Counted from the first letter of the stretch, positions 46,323 to 55,514 are shown. The stretch is DNA of 64,000 bases from Akkermansiaceae bacterium (GCA_024233115.1 JACKQB010000001.1:1-64000), one strand, 5' to 3'. The notes: generated by a model from the letters alone, not told the origin. Numbers and translations: made by a program.

Positions 46323-47516
46323 ATGAGCAAACCAGCACATAGCAATCTGGTGGTGAAGCGGGCCGTTGCCATGCTGCTGATTGTCGCATTTTCCCTGAGT
46401 TTGTGGCTAACCATCCGGAAACTCACCGGGGAGATTGACTCGCTGGCAGGCTGTGGTGCCGGTAGCGGATGTGCCAATGTGTTAGGGAGTAGGTGGTCGA
46501 TGGTTTTCGGGACGATCCCTGTGAGTGTTTTCTCGTGTCTGCTCTACGCAGCTGTTTTTGTTAGTCTATGGCTGGCGGGTGCCAAGGCGCGGTGGTTGAG
46601 GATGTTCGCCGCCTGGATACTTATCGGCGCCGCCGTCTGGTTCACCGCGTTACAGGTGTTTGTCTTGCATGCCATCTGCCCCTACTGCATGACGATGCAT
46701 GGCTTGGGTGTGCTGATAGGTTCGCTGGTTCTTTTTTTAGAATTCAAGGCAAGTGGGGTGGCCCGCATGGCGCTGGGCTCGCTGGGGGGGGCGGCCGTGT
46801 CAGTGATGGGACTGGTGGCAGTCCAGTATTTTGGCCCGGTGCCCGAAACCCATCGCGTGGACGATGTGACAGTGGATATCCCGGAAACAGGAGGAGCCGT
46901 TGTCGACAGTATACACACCGCTGGAGAAGGCCGCCTGGTATCATTTTTTGACGGCAGGAAATCCTACCGCGTCGATGCATTGCCGCATCTTGGAAGCGGC
47001 GATGCCGAGCATGTCATCGTAAAGTATTTCGACTACACCTGTGAGGCGTGCAGGGATGTGCATGTTAGTCTGGAAAAAATCATGGCCAAGTACCCGGGTA
47101 GGCTGGCCGTGGTTGTCCTGGCCGTGCCGCTGGACAACAAGTGCAACCCGAATTTGCCACTCGGAGTGGAGAGTCATCGGAATGCGTGTGAATTTGCCAG
47201 GCTTTCCTTGAGGGTTTGGCGGGCGGATCCATCGAAATTCGCGGAGTTCCACGCATGGCTCTTCGAATACCACACCCAACCCTACGAGGCAGCGGAAGCC
47301 ATGGCCTACAGCCTCGTGGGAGCAGAGAAAATGGAAGCGGTGGATACGGGTTGGGTCGATGCCGTGCTCAAGGAAAATATGGCTGACTACAAAATATTTG
47401 TTAGAGAAACACCGGTGATGCCCAAGGTCTTGATAGGTGGCTCCAAAATCATGCAGGGGGTGGCGAAAGACACAGGGACTTTCGAGTTATTGTTGAAACA
47501 GAACCTGGGGTTGTAA
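46323..47516 (+). CDS. Vitamin K epoxide reductase-DsbA-like thiol oxidase fusion
   Basis: The 397-residue protein has an N-terminal VKOR domain of four to five membrane segments, with the pair in GCGAGSGCANVL near residues 43-50 and the redox CPYC near 118-121. A C-terminal thioredoxin-fold DsbA-like part (about 220-397) has KYFDYTCEACRDVHVSLEK with a CxxC near residue 240. Such fusions form disulfides in the periplasm using quinones. Bacterial VKOR replaces DsbB in several phyla. It is a full-length, normal fusion, and may serve the exported thioredoxin-like proteins of the region. Confidence 0.88.
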   Translation: MSKPAHSNLVVKRAVAMLLIVAFSLSLWLTIRKLTGEIDSLAGCGAGSGCANVLGSRWSMVFGTIPVSVFSCLLYAAVFVSLWLAGAKARWLRMFAAWILIGAAVWFTALQVFVLHAICPYCMTMHGLGVLIGSLVLFLEFKASGVARMALGSLGGAAVSVMGLVAVQYFGPVPETHRVDDVTVDIPETGGAVVDSIHTAGEGRLVSFFDGRKSYRVDALPHLGSGDAEHVIVKYFDYTCEACRDVHVSLEKIMAKYPGRLAVVVLAVPLDNKCNPNLPLGVESHRNACEFARLSLRVWRADPSKFAEFHAWLFEYHTQPYEAAEAMAYSLVGAEKMEAVDTGWVDAVLKENMADYKIFVRETPVMPKVLIGGSKIMQGVAKDTGTFELLLKQNLGL

Positions 47517-47608
47517 AGTAGCGACAGTGACAGGGAAATCGGATTTTCTAAAAAATACCGGGGTGTTTTTTGAATGGGATTGTTTTTCCAGTTTGCTAAC
47601 CTCCGCGC

Positions 47609-48364
47609 ATGGCCAATTTGAGTGAACTCACCCATTACCTCGACAGCAAACTGGAAATCTCAGAAATCCCGGATTACCCCGGAGCCCTCAATGGCCTGCA
47701 GATTGAAAACGACGGAGAAGTCTGCAAAGTAGTTGCCGCAGTGGATGCCTCGTTACCAGTGTTTGAGAAGGCTGTGGAAATGGGGGCCGACCTGCTCCTC
47801 GTGCATCATGGTATGTTCTGGCAAGGCGCTCAGCGGCTAACGGGCGCGCTTTATCAAAAAATCAAGTTGGCTACCGGGTCGAATCTGGCCGTTTACAGTG
47901 CACACATTCCCCTCGATGTCCATCCACTGTGGGGAAACAACATCCAACTGGCATCCAGATTGGGGATGCATGAGCCAGAGCCCTTTTTTGATTGGAAAGG
48001 GATCAAGCTGGGTCTCCGGCAGGAGATGGGACTGAGCTTGTCCGAGCTGAAGCCATTGGTCGAAGCCGCAGTGCATGCAGAAGTTCACCTTTGTCGGGGC
48101 GGGCCTGAACAGGTCGGGATGGTTGGTATCATTACAGGGGGGGCGGGATCGGAAGTGGCCGCCATGGCGGACTGTGGTATCCATACCTTCATCACCGGGG
48201 AGGGGCCCCATTGGAGTTACCCGCTGGCGGAGGAACTTGGTGTAAACGTCATTTATGCAGGGCATTATGCGACGGAAACTTTTGGCGTCAGGGCACTGGC
48301 CGAGCACTTGGGGCGGGTGTTCAATATGGATAACGCGTTTGTCCACCACCCCACCGGCTTGTAG
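47609..48364 (+). CDS. Nif3-like dinuclear metal centre protein
   Basis: The 251-residue protein has the Nif3/YbgI (DUF34) core: NGLQIENDGEVCKVVAAVDAS near residue 28, LLLVHHGMFW with metal-binding histidines, YSAHIPLDVHP, and GHYATETFGVRALAEHLG with the last His/Glu ligands. The biochemical role is unsettled (GTP cyclohydrolase I type 2-like or metal-binding hydrolase). It is short compared with forms that contain an insert domain. Confidence 0.9.
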   Translation: MANLSELTHYLDSKLEISEIPDYPGALNGLQIENDGEVCKVVAAVDASLPVFEKAVEMGADLLLVHHGMFWQGAQRLTGALYQKIKLATGSNLAVYSAHIPLDVHPLWGNNIQLASRLGMHEPEPFFDWKGIKLGLRQEMGLSLSELKPLVEAAVHAEVHLCRGGPEQVGMVGIITGGAGSEVAAMADCGIHTFITGEGPHWSYPLAEELGVNVIYAGHYATETFGVRALAEHLGRVFNMDNAFVHHPTGL

Positions 48365-48572
48365 TGCTGCGGCAAGGGTGTTTTCCGCTATAATTACCTG
48401 TCTAATTTCGCCTTCTGCGATATCCCCGGGCAGGGACGGAGCCGCTAAAAGTCTCTACTTACAAAGGAAACAAGCGGAAAAGTGCTGTTTTCAAAGGTTT
48501 AAAAAAATAACGAAAAAAACCAATTTAGTGCTTGCTAGACTACAGGGAGTCGGATTAAATGCTCTCACCCTT
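48365..48572 (+). other. Intergenic region ahead of tRNA-Gly with possible RNA structure
   Basis: No gene is seen in these 208 bases. A TATAAT lies near 48392. Downstream CTGC/GCAG, and CCGCT/AGCGG around GTCTCTACTTACAAAGG, can form stems. The region just before the tRNA (48530-48565) has TTGCTA and TTAAAT at 17 bases, a possible tRNA promoter. Confidence 0.3.
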
Positions 48573-48643
48573 GCGGGTATAGCTTAATGGTAAAGCTCCA
48601 GCCTTCCAAGCTGATCATGCGGGTTCGATTCCCGCTACCCGCT
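48573..48643 (+). tRNA. tRNA-Gly (anticodon TCC)
   Basis: The 71-base gene folds with GCGGGTA/TACCCGC, a D arm AGCTTAATGGTAAAGCT, an anticodon loop CTTCCAA with anticodon TCC, and a T arm GGGTTCGATTCCC. CCA is not encoded. Confidence 0.95.
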
Positions 48644-48688
48644 TATCTATGACAGGATCATCCATTCACCCAGAAAGGATAACAAACT

Positions 48689-49285
48689 ATGAAAAATACT
48701 ATGAAATACGCGCTGTTCGGTGCTGTGCTAGCCCTGGTTACTCCAGCCTACGCAGAGGCGCCCGATTGTTATAAAGTGTCCACAGCTGTGAAAGCTGCTG
48801 TCGCCGCTCATCCGGAAAAAGTACTTGAACTGGTTGCTGCCCAGGTAGCCCAGAACGAGTCTTGTGCTTGTGAAGTTGTCAAGGCTGCCATCGTGGCATC
48901 CGATGCCGACAGGAAACTTGTCGCAGGAATTGTTGAGGCTGCCATCGAGGCGGCTCCAAGCAAGGTTCGCATCATCGGCCAGTGCGCTGTTGCTGTTGCT
49001 CCAGACGCTCTCGCTGAGGTTCAGGCTGTTGTCACCAAATACGGTGCGGTTGCTGGTGACTCCGGTGCCGATGCCAAAGGTGGCGACGAAAAAGGCGGCA
49101 AGGTGGTGGTCGATCCTCCCAAGGTGCCTTCCAACCCGCTTGACTTCCCAGGACAAGGCCCCGTCGGACCTACCCTCGGTGGACCTGGCGGATTCCCGCT
49201 TTTCCCTCCTGGCCTTCAACCACCTACGGTGACTCCTCCTTCTTCAACCAACGAGGATAAGCCTAACTACACAAAGCCAACCTAG
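48689..49285 (+). CDS. Secreted Ala/Pro-rich protein of the EPS export cluster
   Basis: The 198-residue product has a signal peptide (MKNTMKYALFGAVLALVTPA, cleavage after AYA). Helical repeats rich in Ala/Val follow, with cysteines at CACE and elsewhere (residues 27-105). The tail is Gly/Pro-rich with PPGLQPPTVTPPSS. I do not know a family with a defined role. It stands between tRNA-Gly and the outer membrane beta-barrel, with a good AAAGGAT ribosome site, and is probably a periplasmic part of the export system. Confidence 0.6.
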   Translation: MKNTMKYALFGAVLALVTPAYAEAPDCYKVSTAVKAAVAAHPEKVLELVAAQVAQNESCACEVVKAAIVASDADRKLVAGIVEAAIEAAPSKVRIIGQCAVAVAPDALAEVQAVVTKYGAVAGDSGADAKGGDEKGGKVVVDPPKVPSNPLDFPGQGPVGPTLGGPGGFPLFPPGLQPPTVTPPSSTNEDKPNYTKPT

Positions 49286-49329
49286 ATTTCTAAACGAACC
49301 ATCAATCTGAATTTAACTAGAAAATCATT

Positions 49330-50526
49330 ATGAAAAAACATTTTATCGCTGGAACCGTGATGCTCGCATCACTGGGTGCTGCATCCGCCCAAGGTCTTTA
49401 TGACATTGCTCCTAACGACGACGCCCAGGAAAGCTCTCCCATCAAGTGGAGTGCAGGCCTTAGCGGCGGTTGGGATGACAACGTGACTCCCACACTTGGC
49501 AATGGAGATGAGGTTACTTACATTGACGCCTATGTTGGCGCAGCTCTTGTAAGCATCACCCCACAGACCACTTGGGACGTGTTTGGTCGCGTTGGTGGCC
49601 ACTACTACATCGATGCGCCGGTAGCCACCGGTGACGACCTGATTGGACAGGGCCGCCTCGGTATCAACTGGGCGCACCGTGTCAGTGAGAGGCTCCGCTT
49701 TAGTAGCCGCAACTACGCCGCTTACGAGCTGGAGCCGGATTACAGCTACGGCTTCGCATCAGATCGTCAGCTCGAAGAGTATTTCCACTATCAGTCTGAC
49801 AATGCCGTTGGTTACCGCTGGTCCGAGCGTTTTGCCACCTACACCGGTGTCACTGTAACAGGCGTCGATTACGGGACGAGTGCCCAAGCGAATGACCGCC
49901 TGACATACTCCTTCTACAACCAGTTCCGTTACAGCACCAGCGAACAGACAATCTGGACATTGGATTACCGTTACGGTGAGACCAACGCAAGTGGTACTGC
50001 TGGTGATTCCACCAACCATTACGTCTTGCTCGGAGTGGAGCATCGCTTCAGCCCGAACTCTGTGATCGCTGTCAAGGCTGGTATGCAGATGCGTGACGTT
50101 AACGGTGGTGCAAGCTCTGACAGCCCATTTGCTGAGGCTGCCATCCGCACCCGCGTCAATGAGCAGTTCAGCGTCCGTGCTTTCGCTCGTTACAGCGTTG
50201 AGGATTATGGAACAAGCTTCCCTGGCGGAACTTACGATACCAACAACACACTGCGTGTGGGTGTGTCCGCTGACTACGTTGTTTCGCCCGATCTCACACT
50301 GCACGGTGGCCTCAACTACATCATGACTGACATGGAAGACGGTCGTGGTGCAGTAGCACCAACAGCTGATACGGATCTGCTTAACCTCTACCTCGGCTTC
50401 TCCTACAAGGTGAACGACGGTGTCTATGTTACCGGTTCCTACAACTGGACCGACAGTGACTCAGATATTATCGGCCGCACTTACGAGCGTAACCGCGCTT
50501 CACTGGGGGTTCGCGTCGAGTTCTAA
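49330..50526 (+). CDS. Outer-membrane beta-barrel protein of the EPS cluster
   Basis: The 398-residue protein has a signal peptide (MKKHFIAGTVMLASLGAASA) and alternating beta-strand patterns (WSAGLSGGWDDNVTPTLG, RFSSRNYAAYELEPDY) to a terminal RASLGVRVEF ending in Phe. This is typical of barrels inserted by BAM. Such barrels in EPS loci are porin-like and may form the export channel or modify it. It closes with a terminator (50555-50591). Confidence 0.75.
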   Translation: MKKHFIAGTVMLASLGAASAQGLYDIAPNDDAQESSPIKWSAGLSGGWDDNVTPTLGNGDEVTYIDAYVGAALVSITPQTTWDVFGRVGGHYYIDAPVATGDDLIGQGRLGINWAHRVSERLRFSSRNYAAYELEPDYSYGFASDRQLEEYFHYQSDNAVGYRWSERFATYTGVTVTGVDYGTSAQANDRLTYSFYNQFRYSTSEQTIWTLDYRYGETNASGTAGDSTNHYVLLGVEHRFSPNSVIAVKAGMQMRDVNGGASSDSPFAEAAIRTRVNEQFSVRAFARYSVEDYGTSFPGGTYDTNNTLRVGVSADYVVSPDLTLHGGLNYIMTDMEDGRGAVAPTADTDLLNLYLGFSYKVNDGVYVTGSYNWTDSDSDIIGRTYERNRASLGVRVEF

Positions 50527-50554
50527 TTTTCCTGTCAAAAAATCCGAACATATA

Positions 50555-50591
50555 AGCCGTTGCAGTGTCTTACATTGCAACGGCTTTTTTG
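50555..50591 (+). terminator. Terminator after the beta-barrel gene
   Basis: AGCCGTTGCA and TGCAACGGCT make a perfect 10-bp stem followed by a T run. A CTCTGCGCAGAG palindrome follows at about 50628-50639, in the leader of the next gene. Confidence 0.93.
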
Positions 50592-50691
50592 TTTACAAAC
50601 CCATAATTCTTGGAGAGAACAACTGCGCTCTGCGCAGAGCTGTTACGGCAGCTACACAAGTTGCGCCACAAACACTGCAATACCCTGTATA

Positions 50692-52848
50692 ATGCAAACC
50701 CAGAACACCAATCAAAACGAAGCAGCTCTCCACGCCATCGACTATTGGCAGGTCCTTAAAAACCGCTATGGAGTCATCCTGCTGACGTTTCTTCTCGTCT
50801 TTCTAACGGCTGCGGTCATCACCTACGTGATGCCTAAGAAGTACGAGAGTATCGCATTGGTCGAAGTGAAGCCGATTGTTGATGTTGACCCGACCCTGGG
50901 CGGAGGACACAGCACCATGGGTACACAAATGACGAGGCAGTTCATGAATACCCAGTTTGAGATTATTGTGGCTCCTGAAACGCTTGGCTTGGCGATCGAT
51001 AAAATACAGTTGGAAACAAGGTGGGGTGAAGACCGGAGTACGGTCATGAAAAATCTGCGGGGAATTGTCAGGACAAGTCAAAGGAGGGGGACGGACCTCA
51101 TTGAAATTTCAGTCAGGCACAGAAAGAAGGAAGAGGCGCAAGCAATTGCTAAAGCTGTGTATGAAGCCTATAAAGATCGTCGTTACGATCTGGAGATGAG
51201 TGTTAGAAAAGACCAACTGAAGGCCATCAAAATAGAGCTGCAGAATAAAAATGATCGTGTGGCCGAATTGAGAAAGCGTTTGATGGATATAGCGGAAAAG
51301 GTTGGCTTGATCTGGGTGGAAACCGAAAAAGGAGGTGAGACGCTCGGTAATACCCTCGGCTTGCGTGAGCAGGCGGAAAAAGAACTCTATGATGCCGAAC
51401 GTCAGATGGAACAGATTTCATTCCAGATTAACAAGTTGCTATCTGTCGATGACGCTGACTTGATCAGTGTGGCGGCGGAATTGCCCGAAGTCGGATTCAG
51501 GGAGGCTTATAATAAATATGAGGAAGCCAAGAGTGAGCTTCAAACGATGAAAGCCTCAGGTCTCGGAGATAAGCACCCGGACATTGAGATGCGTAAGACC
51601 CGGATAGAGGAGCTGGAAAAAAGCTTGGAAAAGCGTGCCATCAACGTGAGGGAATCACTCAAGCACCGCCTTGCATTGATTGAAGGGCGGGTCAAGAAAA
51701 TGAAGGCAGTCGTAAACGAGTTGCAGGACCAGGGAACCGAGAAGGCACGGGCTATTCAGGAGTTCAACGTGGCGCGGAAGGAATACCAGACCGCCCTGAG
51801 CATCAAGGACCAGATGGAGGTCAAATATGATATCGAAAAAACCAAAACGGTGTTACCCCCGACCAATATCATCGTTCATGAAGTCCCGGAAATCAACAAC
51901 AACCCGGTTAGCCCTAATATTCCACTCAACCTCGCCCTTGGAGCCGTGGTAGGATTGATCTTTGGGATAGGTATAGCTTTCTGCCTGGAGTATCTGGATA
52001 CCTCCGTGAAGAGCCTCGAGGATGTGGAGAGATTTCTGAATGTGCCGGTGCTGGCGGTAATACCAAAGGATGTAGGTGTGCTGCACAAGCAAAGTGGTAT
52101 GAGTCCGGATGCAGAAGCCTATCGTATCTTACGGACGAACATCGAGTTTAACCGCAAAAACCCTGAGGACAACTCGATCACCGTGGTTTCCGGCGGCGCC
52201 GGTGAAGGTAAATCAACCACCTTGGTCAACCTGGCCTACATTTGTGCCCAGGGTGGCTATACCACCTTGATGATTGACGCCGACCTTCGTCGCCCACGTC
52301 TTCATACCTTCTTTGATATCAACAACTCCGTGGGCCTGACCAACTATCTGACCACGGATCTGCTTCTTGAGGATGTCATCCTGCAGACACCTGTGGACAA
52401 CCTCTACTTCATGCCATCAGGTATCCTTCCGGCTGACGCAGCGGGTATCCTGAACTCACGCCGCATGTCCGAGCTGATCCAGGATGTCAAACAGCGTTTT
52501 GACCTGGTGCTCGTGGACTCCCCCCCTATCCTGGGTGTGAGTGACGCCTCTGTGTTGGCGAGTGAAGTGGACCTCACCATGATTGTTGTCCAGCACCGTA
52601 AATTACCACGCAACATGCTGATCAGGGTCAAGCAGGCGGTGGAAAACGTGGGTGGTCACGTGATCGGTGTCGTCCTCAATAACGTCGATGTCCGCAGTGA
52701 TAACCAATACCAGTACTACACCAGTTACTACACCTATTACGCGCCGACTTCAGGTGAAGAAGTACCCAAGGAGGTTGCTGGTAAATCGCCGGTAATGGCA
52801 CCTACTTCAGCTCCGACAAAGGATCATGCGGATGAGGACCTCTACTAA
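50692..52848 (+). CDS. Wzc-like polysaccharide co-polymerase with BY-kinase domain
   Basis: The ATG at 50692 begins MQTQNTNQNEAALHAIDYWQ; an upstream frame lies within the terminator. The 718-residue protein has two membrane segments (about 30-48 and 400-425) around a Wzz-type coiled-coil periplasmic part. A cytoplasmic tyrosine kinase follows, with Walker A SGGAGEGKSTT near 500, Walker A' MIDADLRRPRL and Walker B LVLVDSPP. A tyrosine-rich tail (QYQYYTSYYTYYAP, about 672-685) serves autophosphorylation. It controls chain length and export, together with the Wza-like protein downstream. Confidence 0.93.
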   Translation: MQTQNTNQNEAALHAIDYWQVLKNRYGVILLTFLLVFLTAAVITYVMPKKYESIALVEVKPIVDVDPTLGGGHSTMGTQMTRQFMNTQFEIIVAPETLGLAIDKIQLETRWGEDRSTVMKNLRGIVRTSQRRGTDLIEISVRHRKKEEAQAIAKAVYEAYKDRRYDLEMSVRKDQLKAIKIELQNKNDRVAELRKRLMDIAEKVGLIWVETEKGGETLGNTLGLREQAEKELYDAERQMEQISFQINKLLSVDDADLISVAAELPEVGFREAYNKYEEAKSELQTMKASGLGDKHPDIEMRKTRIEELEKSLEKRAINVRESLKHRLALIEGRVKKMKAVVNELQDQGTEKARAIQEFNVARKEYQTALSIKDQMEVKYDIEKTKTVLPPTNIIVHEVPEINNNPVSPNIPLNLALGAVVGLIFGIGIAFCLEYLDTSVKSLEDVERFLNVPVLAVIPKDVGVLHKQSGMSPDAEAYRILRTNIEFNRKNPEDNSITVVSGGAGEGKSTTLVNLAYICAQGGYTTLMIDADLRRPRLHTFFDINNSVGLTNYLTTDLLLEDVILQTPVDNLYFMPSGILPADAAGILNSRRMSELIQDVKQRFDLVLVDSPPILGVSDASVLASEVDLTMIVVQHRKLPRNMLIRVKQAVENVGGHVIGVVLNNVDVRSDNQYQYYTSYYTYYAPTSGEEVPKEVAGKSPVMAPTSAPTKDHADEDLY

Positions 52849-52953
52849 GTGATGATCGGCGCGGGCCATAACCGCCGATTTGACAAAAACCGAAACAGTT
52901 GTAGTCTTACTGACCACTACGACTTCTCTACTACCATTTCCCACCTACTATTT

Positions 52954-53538
52954 ATGAAAAAGATACTACGAATGATGACATTGCTTTCGTCCATCCTGGC
53001 GTTTGCGACCGTAGCGGCTAGCGCCCAGGAAATTTCCTCTAGAACAACGCTGAATATCGCGATCAAAGGTGTGCCTGCGACAGAGCAGCAGCGTATTAGT
53101 GGACAGTACGTTGTCGATGGTTCGGGTTTTGTTTACTTGCCTCTTCTCAAAGGAGGAATCAAAGCGAGCGGTCTTTCCAGTTCATCCCTGGCTCGTAAAA
53201 TTGAGGATGCCTATCGCTCTGCAGAAATGTATGAGAATCCACGGATTACGGTGATTTCCACAAAGGACGAGGCCTCCAGTGAAATCGACCGCCAGATCGT
53301 CAGCATAGGAGGGTTTGTGAAATCTCCCGGACCCAAGCCATACATGCGGGGCATGACTCTCTTCCAAGCTGTGTCGGCAGCCGGTGGGGAAACGGCGTTT
53401 GGCTCAATCAAAAGGGTGGAGCTGCACCGTAATGGAAAAAAATACGTCTATAACCTGCAAACAGCAGCGCACATGAGGGTTAAGGTTTATCCCGGTGACA
53501 GCATCAACGTGCCCCAGAAAACTGCCTTCGGTAATTAA
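52954..53538 (+). CDS. Polysaccharide export protein, Wza-like
   Basis: The ATG at 52954 starts MKKILRMMTLLSSILAFATV, a signal peptide without a clear lipobox. The 194-residue protein has the Poly_export layout (IAIKGVPATEQQRISGQYVVDGSG and GFVYLPLLKGG) and an SLBB-like domain (VSIGGFVKSPGPKPYMRGMTL). It is shorter than Wza and without the C-terminal amphipathic barrel helix, so the beta-barrel at 49330 may supply the outer membrane pore. It is followed by a terminator. Confidence 0.8.
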   Translation: MKKILRMMTLLSSILAFATVAASAQEISSRTTLNIAIKGVPATEQQRISGQYVVDGSGFVYLPLLKGGIKASGLSSSSLARKIEDAYRSAEMYENPRITVISTKDEASSEIDRQIVSIGGFVKSPGPKPYMRGMTLFQAVSAAGGETAFGSIKRVELHRNGKKYVYNLQTAAHMRVKVYPGDSINVPQKTAFGN

Positions 53539-53574
53539 TGGGGGATGTAAACCTGGATTTTACTTTTTCAATTG

Positions 53575-53608
53575 GCTGCCTCCCTGTATGGGTGGCAGCT
53601 GTTTTTTT
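53575..53608 (+). terminator. Terminator of the EPS export operon
   Basis: GCTGCC and GGCAGC pair around a short loop and are followed by a run of seven T. Confidence 0.88.
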
Positions 53609-53754
53609 GTGCATGCATCCCGCTCACTTTCCATCCTGATGGATGCGGGGCGTGTCTTTTGTTACCCCTTGTGAACGACCTGGATGTTCTCAGCGCACAC
53701 ACAAGCGAACCTGCGTTGTGCACACAGACCCAGGGACAATACGGTGGCCTTGCT

Positions 53755-53862
53755 TTATACCCAACCGATCATATCCGCAACACGATAGGCTGCGTAGATA
53801 AACAGGAGAAAGAGAACGACAACAAAGGCTTTGGCGCAGGCTTCGATGGATGTGCGGGTCAT
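53755..53862 (-). CDS. Possible 35-residue single-helix membrane peptide
   Basis: The minus strand from ATG 53862 to TAA 53757-53755 encodes a 35-residue peptide with one clear hydrophobic helix (KAFVVVLFLLFIYAAYRV). The surrounding 400 bases (53609-54014) hold no other gene. No strong ribosome site is visible, so the call is uncertain. Confidence 0.35.
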   Translation of the reverse strand: MTRTSIEACAKAFVVVLFLLFIYAAYRVADMIGWV

Positions 53863-54082
53863 GGCGTGATGAGGATAAAGGGTTCTGGTAAAAGGGGATA
53901 TCGCCCCGAAGGCGTGCAGGGCTTATAGGGTCAGCGGGGGGCGAGGTCAAGAATTCCCCTGCGAAGATTACTTTTCGTTTTTCCTCGGGGTTCAAGTATG
54001 AGAAGGTCATCATTATGAAATCGGTATCAGGATGTGTACTTTGTCTTTTACTAACTCTCGGCACAGTGTTTTTGACCTCTTG

Positions 54083-54093
54083 CGGGGGCGGGG
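54083..54093. repeat. Direct repeat at the left end of the IS
   Basis: CGGGGGCGGGG occurs here and at 55515-55525, on both sides of the element. Part or all of it is the target-site duplication (8-9 bp are usual in IS256). Confidence 0.8.
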
Positions 54094-54170
54094 CCGCGCA
54101 ATATTTTTTCTGTAAAAGTGGCTGATGGCTTTTGTTGAAGATTCGGTTTTTGTTTCTGTTTGTTTTTTGG

Positions 54171-55343
54171 TTAGTTGAGCTTGAGGTAGGATTTTCCTGT
54201 TTCCCAAGTCTCGGAGATTTCGACCAATACAGCGGTCACGAGCCGCAGTAGCGAGTCTTCGTTTGGAAAGAGTCCGACGACCCGAGTGCGGCGTTTGATC
54301 TGGCTGTTGAGTGTTTCGCAGGCATTGGATGTGCGCAAGCGCTTGCGATGTGCCTCAGGCAAGGTAAACACGGCAAAACCTTCAGGAATGTTCTCTTCGG
54401 CCCAGGCTGCGAGCTTTGGCTGGTCTTTGCGATAAGTGTTGACGAAGTCCTTGAGGCGTTCTTCTGCGTGCTCCCGACTGTCTGCATTGAAAACGGCTCG
54501 CAGATCTGCCGCGACCTTGCTTTTGAGGTGCTGTTTGGTGATGTAGTTCTGGGCGTTGTGCTGGAGGTGGAACTGGCAGCGTTGCCAGGGGCTGGCATTA
54601 AACGTGGCTTTGAGGGCTGCCCTGAGACCGGTGTGAGCATCGGATGTGATCATGTCTGGAATGCCAATGCCGCGTTCCTTGAGACTGGTCAGAAATTCGC
54701 GCCAGTGAACCTCGGCTTCGGAGAGGGCGCAGGAGACGCCGAGGATCATGCGTTTACCGTCGTCACGTCTCACCCCGATGGCTTTCAAGGTGGCGCAATC
54801 CCTTACGGTGCCGTCGATGCGGACCTTGTAGTAGGTGGCGTCGAGAATGAGGTAGGCGATCTCGGGGAGCGGGCGTGAACGCCATTTTTTGAACTCGGCA
54901 TCCAGCTCGGAGGTGAGTTTGGAGACTTGCCCGGATGAAACGTCAAAGCCGCAAAGCTCCTTCATGACCTGGGTGACGCGGCGGGTGCTGACTCCCTGCA
55001 CATACATGGTGGCGATGGCGGCCTTGAGTGAGCGGTCACTGCGCGAGCCCTTCTCAAGCAGCGAGGTGCGGAATGTCGTGTCACTGTCACGGACCTGGGG
55101 AACCTGCAGGTTGATTTTGCCTACGGCAGTCTGGAAGGACCTCGGCTTGAAACCGTTGGCATAGCCGTTGCGCCCGTCGGCCCCCCTTTCGTAGGGATCG
55201 GCTCCGATGTGGTGGATGCGTTCAAGCAGCATGGCGGTGTTCATGAGGAGTTCGGCGATCTTTGCGAGGCTGTTTTCGAGTCCGTCGGCGAGAAGGAGGT
55301 TGATGATCTCGTCGTTATGGCTAGGATGTGTCTGTTCGTTCAT
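54171..55343 (-). CDS. IS256-family (Mutator-type) transposase
   Basis: The 390-residue protein has the transposase_mut pattern: NGFKPRSFQTAVGKINLQVP near the N-terminus, the first catalytic Asp in YLILDATYYKVRIDG, the second in MITSDAHTGLRAALKATF with the nearby WQRCQFHLQHN, and the Glu in TSNACETLNSQIKRR. All parts are intact, so the element is probably active. It is the only gene of the element. Confidence 0.95.
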   Translation of the reverse strand: MNEQTHPSHNDEIINLLLADGLENSLAKIAELLMNTAMLLERIHHIGADPYERGADGRNGYANGFKPRSFQTAVGKINLQVPQVRDSDTTFRTSLLEKGSRSDRSLKAAIATMYVQGVSTRRVTQVMKELCGFDVSSGQVSKLTSELDAEFKKWRSRPLPEIAYLILDATYYKVRIDGTVRDCATLKAIGVRRDDGKRMILGVSCALSEAEVHWREFLTSLKERGIGIPDMITSDAHTGLRAALKATFNASPWQRCQFHLQHNAQNYITKQHLKSKVAADLRAVFNADSREHAEERLKDFVNTYRKDQPKLAAWAEENIPEGFAVFTLPEAHRKRLRTSNACETLNSQIKRRTRVVGLFPNEDSLLRLVTAVLVEISETWETGKSYLKLN

Positions 55344-55419
55344 TGCTTTTGTCTGGTTGCGTTAGAACCTTCATTCAAAAGCATTGGGCGGACACTTGCA
55401 ACCCTGGGGGGATGGCGCG

Positions 55420-55472
55420 CCGCCGCAACGGCAGCCGATTCCGCTACGCTCCATCGCCTGCCGTTGCGGCGG
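55420..55472. repeat. Long hairpin upstream of the transposase inside the IS
   Basis: A 15-bp perfect inverted repeat (CCGCCGCAACGGCAG at 55420-55434, inverse at 55458-55472) encloses a 23-base loop, between the right end and the transposase start. It may stop outside transcripts from entering the gene, a control known for several IS families. Confidence 0.8.
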
Positions 55473-55514
55473 GGTCAGGGTATAGCAGCTTTTACAGACA
55501 AATTTTTACACTAC

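Larger units (their letters stand above)
54094..55514 (-). mobile_element. IS256-family insertion sequence, apparently complete
   Basis: The element of about 1421 bases carries one intact transposase on the minus strand. Imperfect terminal inverted repeats share the core TCTGTAAAAG (54109-54118; inverse at 55489-55498). It is flanked by the direct repeat CGGGGGCGGGG. Intact gene, matching ends and exact target repeats indicate a recent insertion. Confidence 0.88.

Noticed and set aside
48689..49285. The Pro-rich tail as a PEP-CTERM signal
   Set aside because: There is no hydrophobic segment and no basic end after the proline stretch; it ends with polar residues.
50560..50691. An earlier start for the Wzc-like gene
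   Set aside because: The frame before 50692 overlaps the terminator stem and T run of the upstream gene.
53572..53928. A plus-strand frame of 118 codons
   Set aside because: It begins in the terminator hairpin and has no domain; the opposite strand has a more protein-like small frame.
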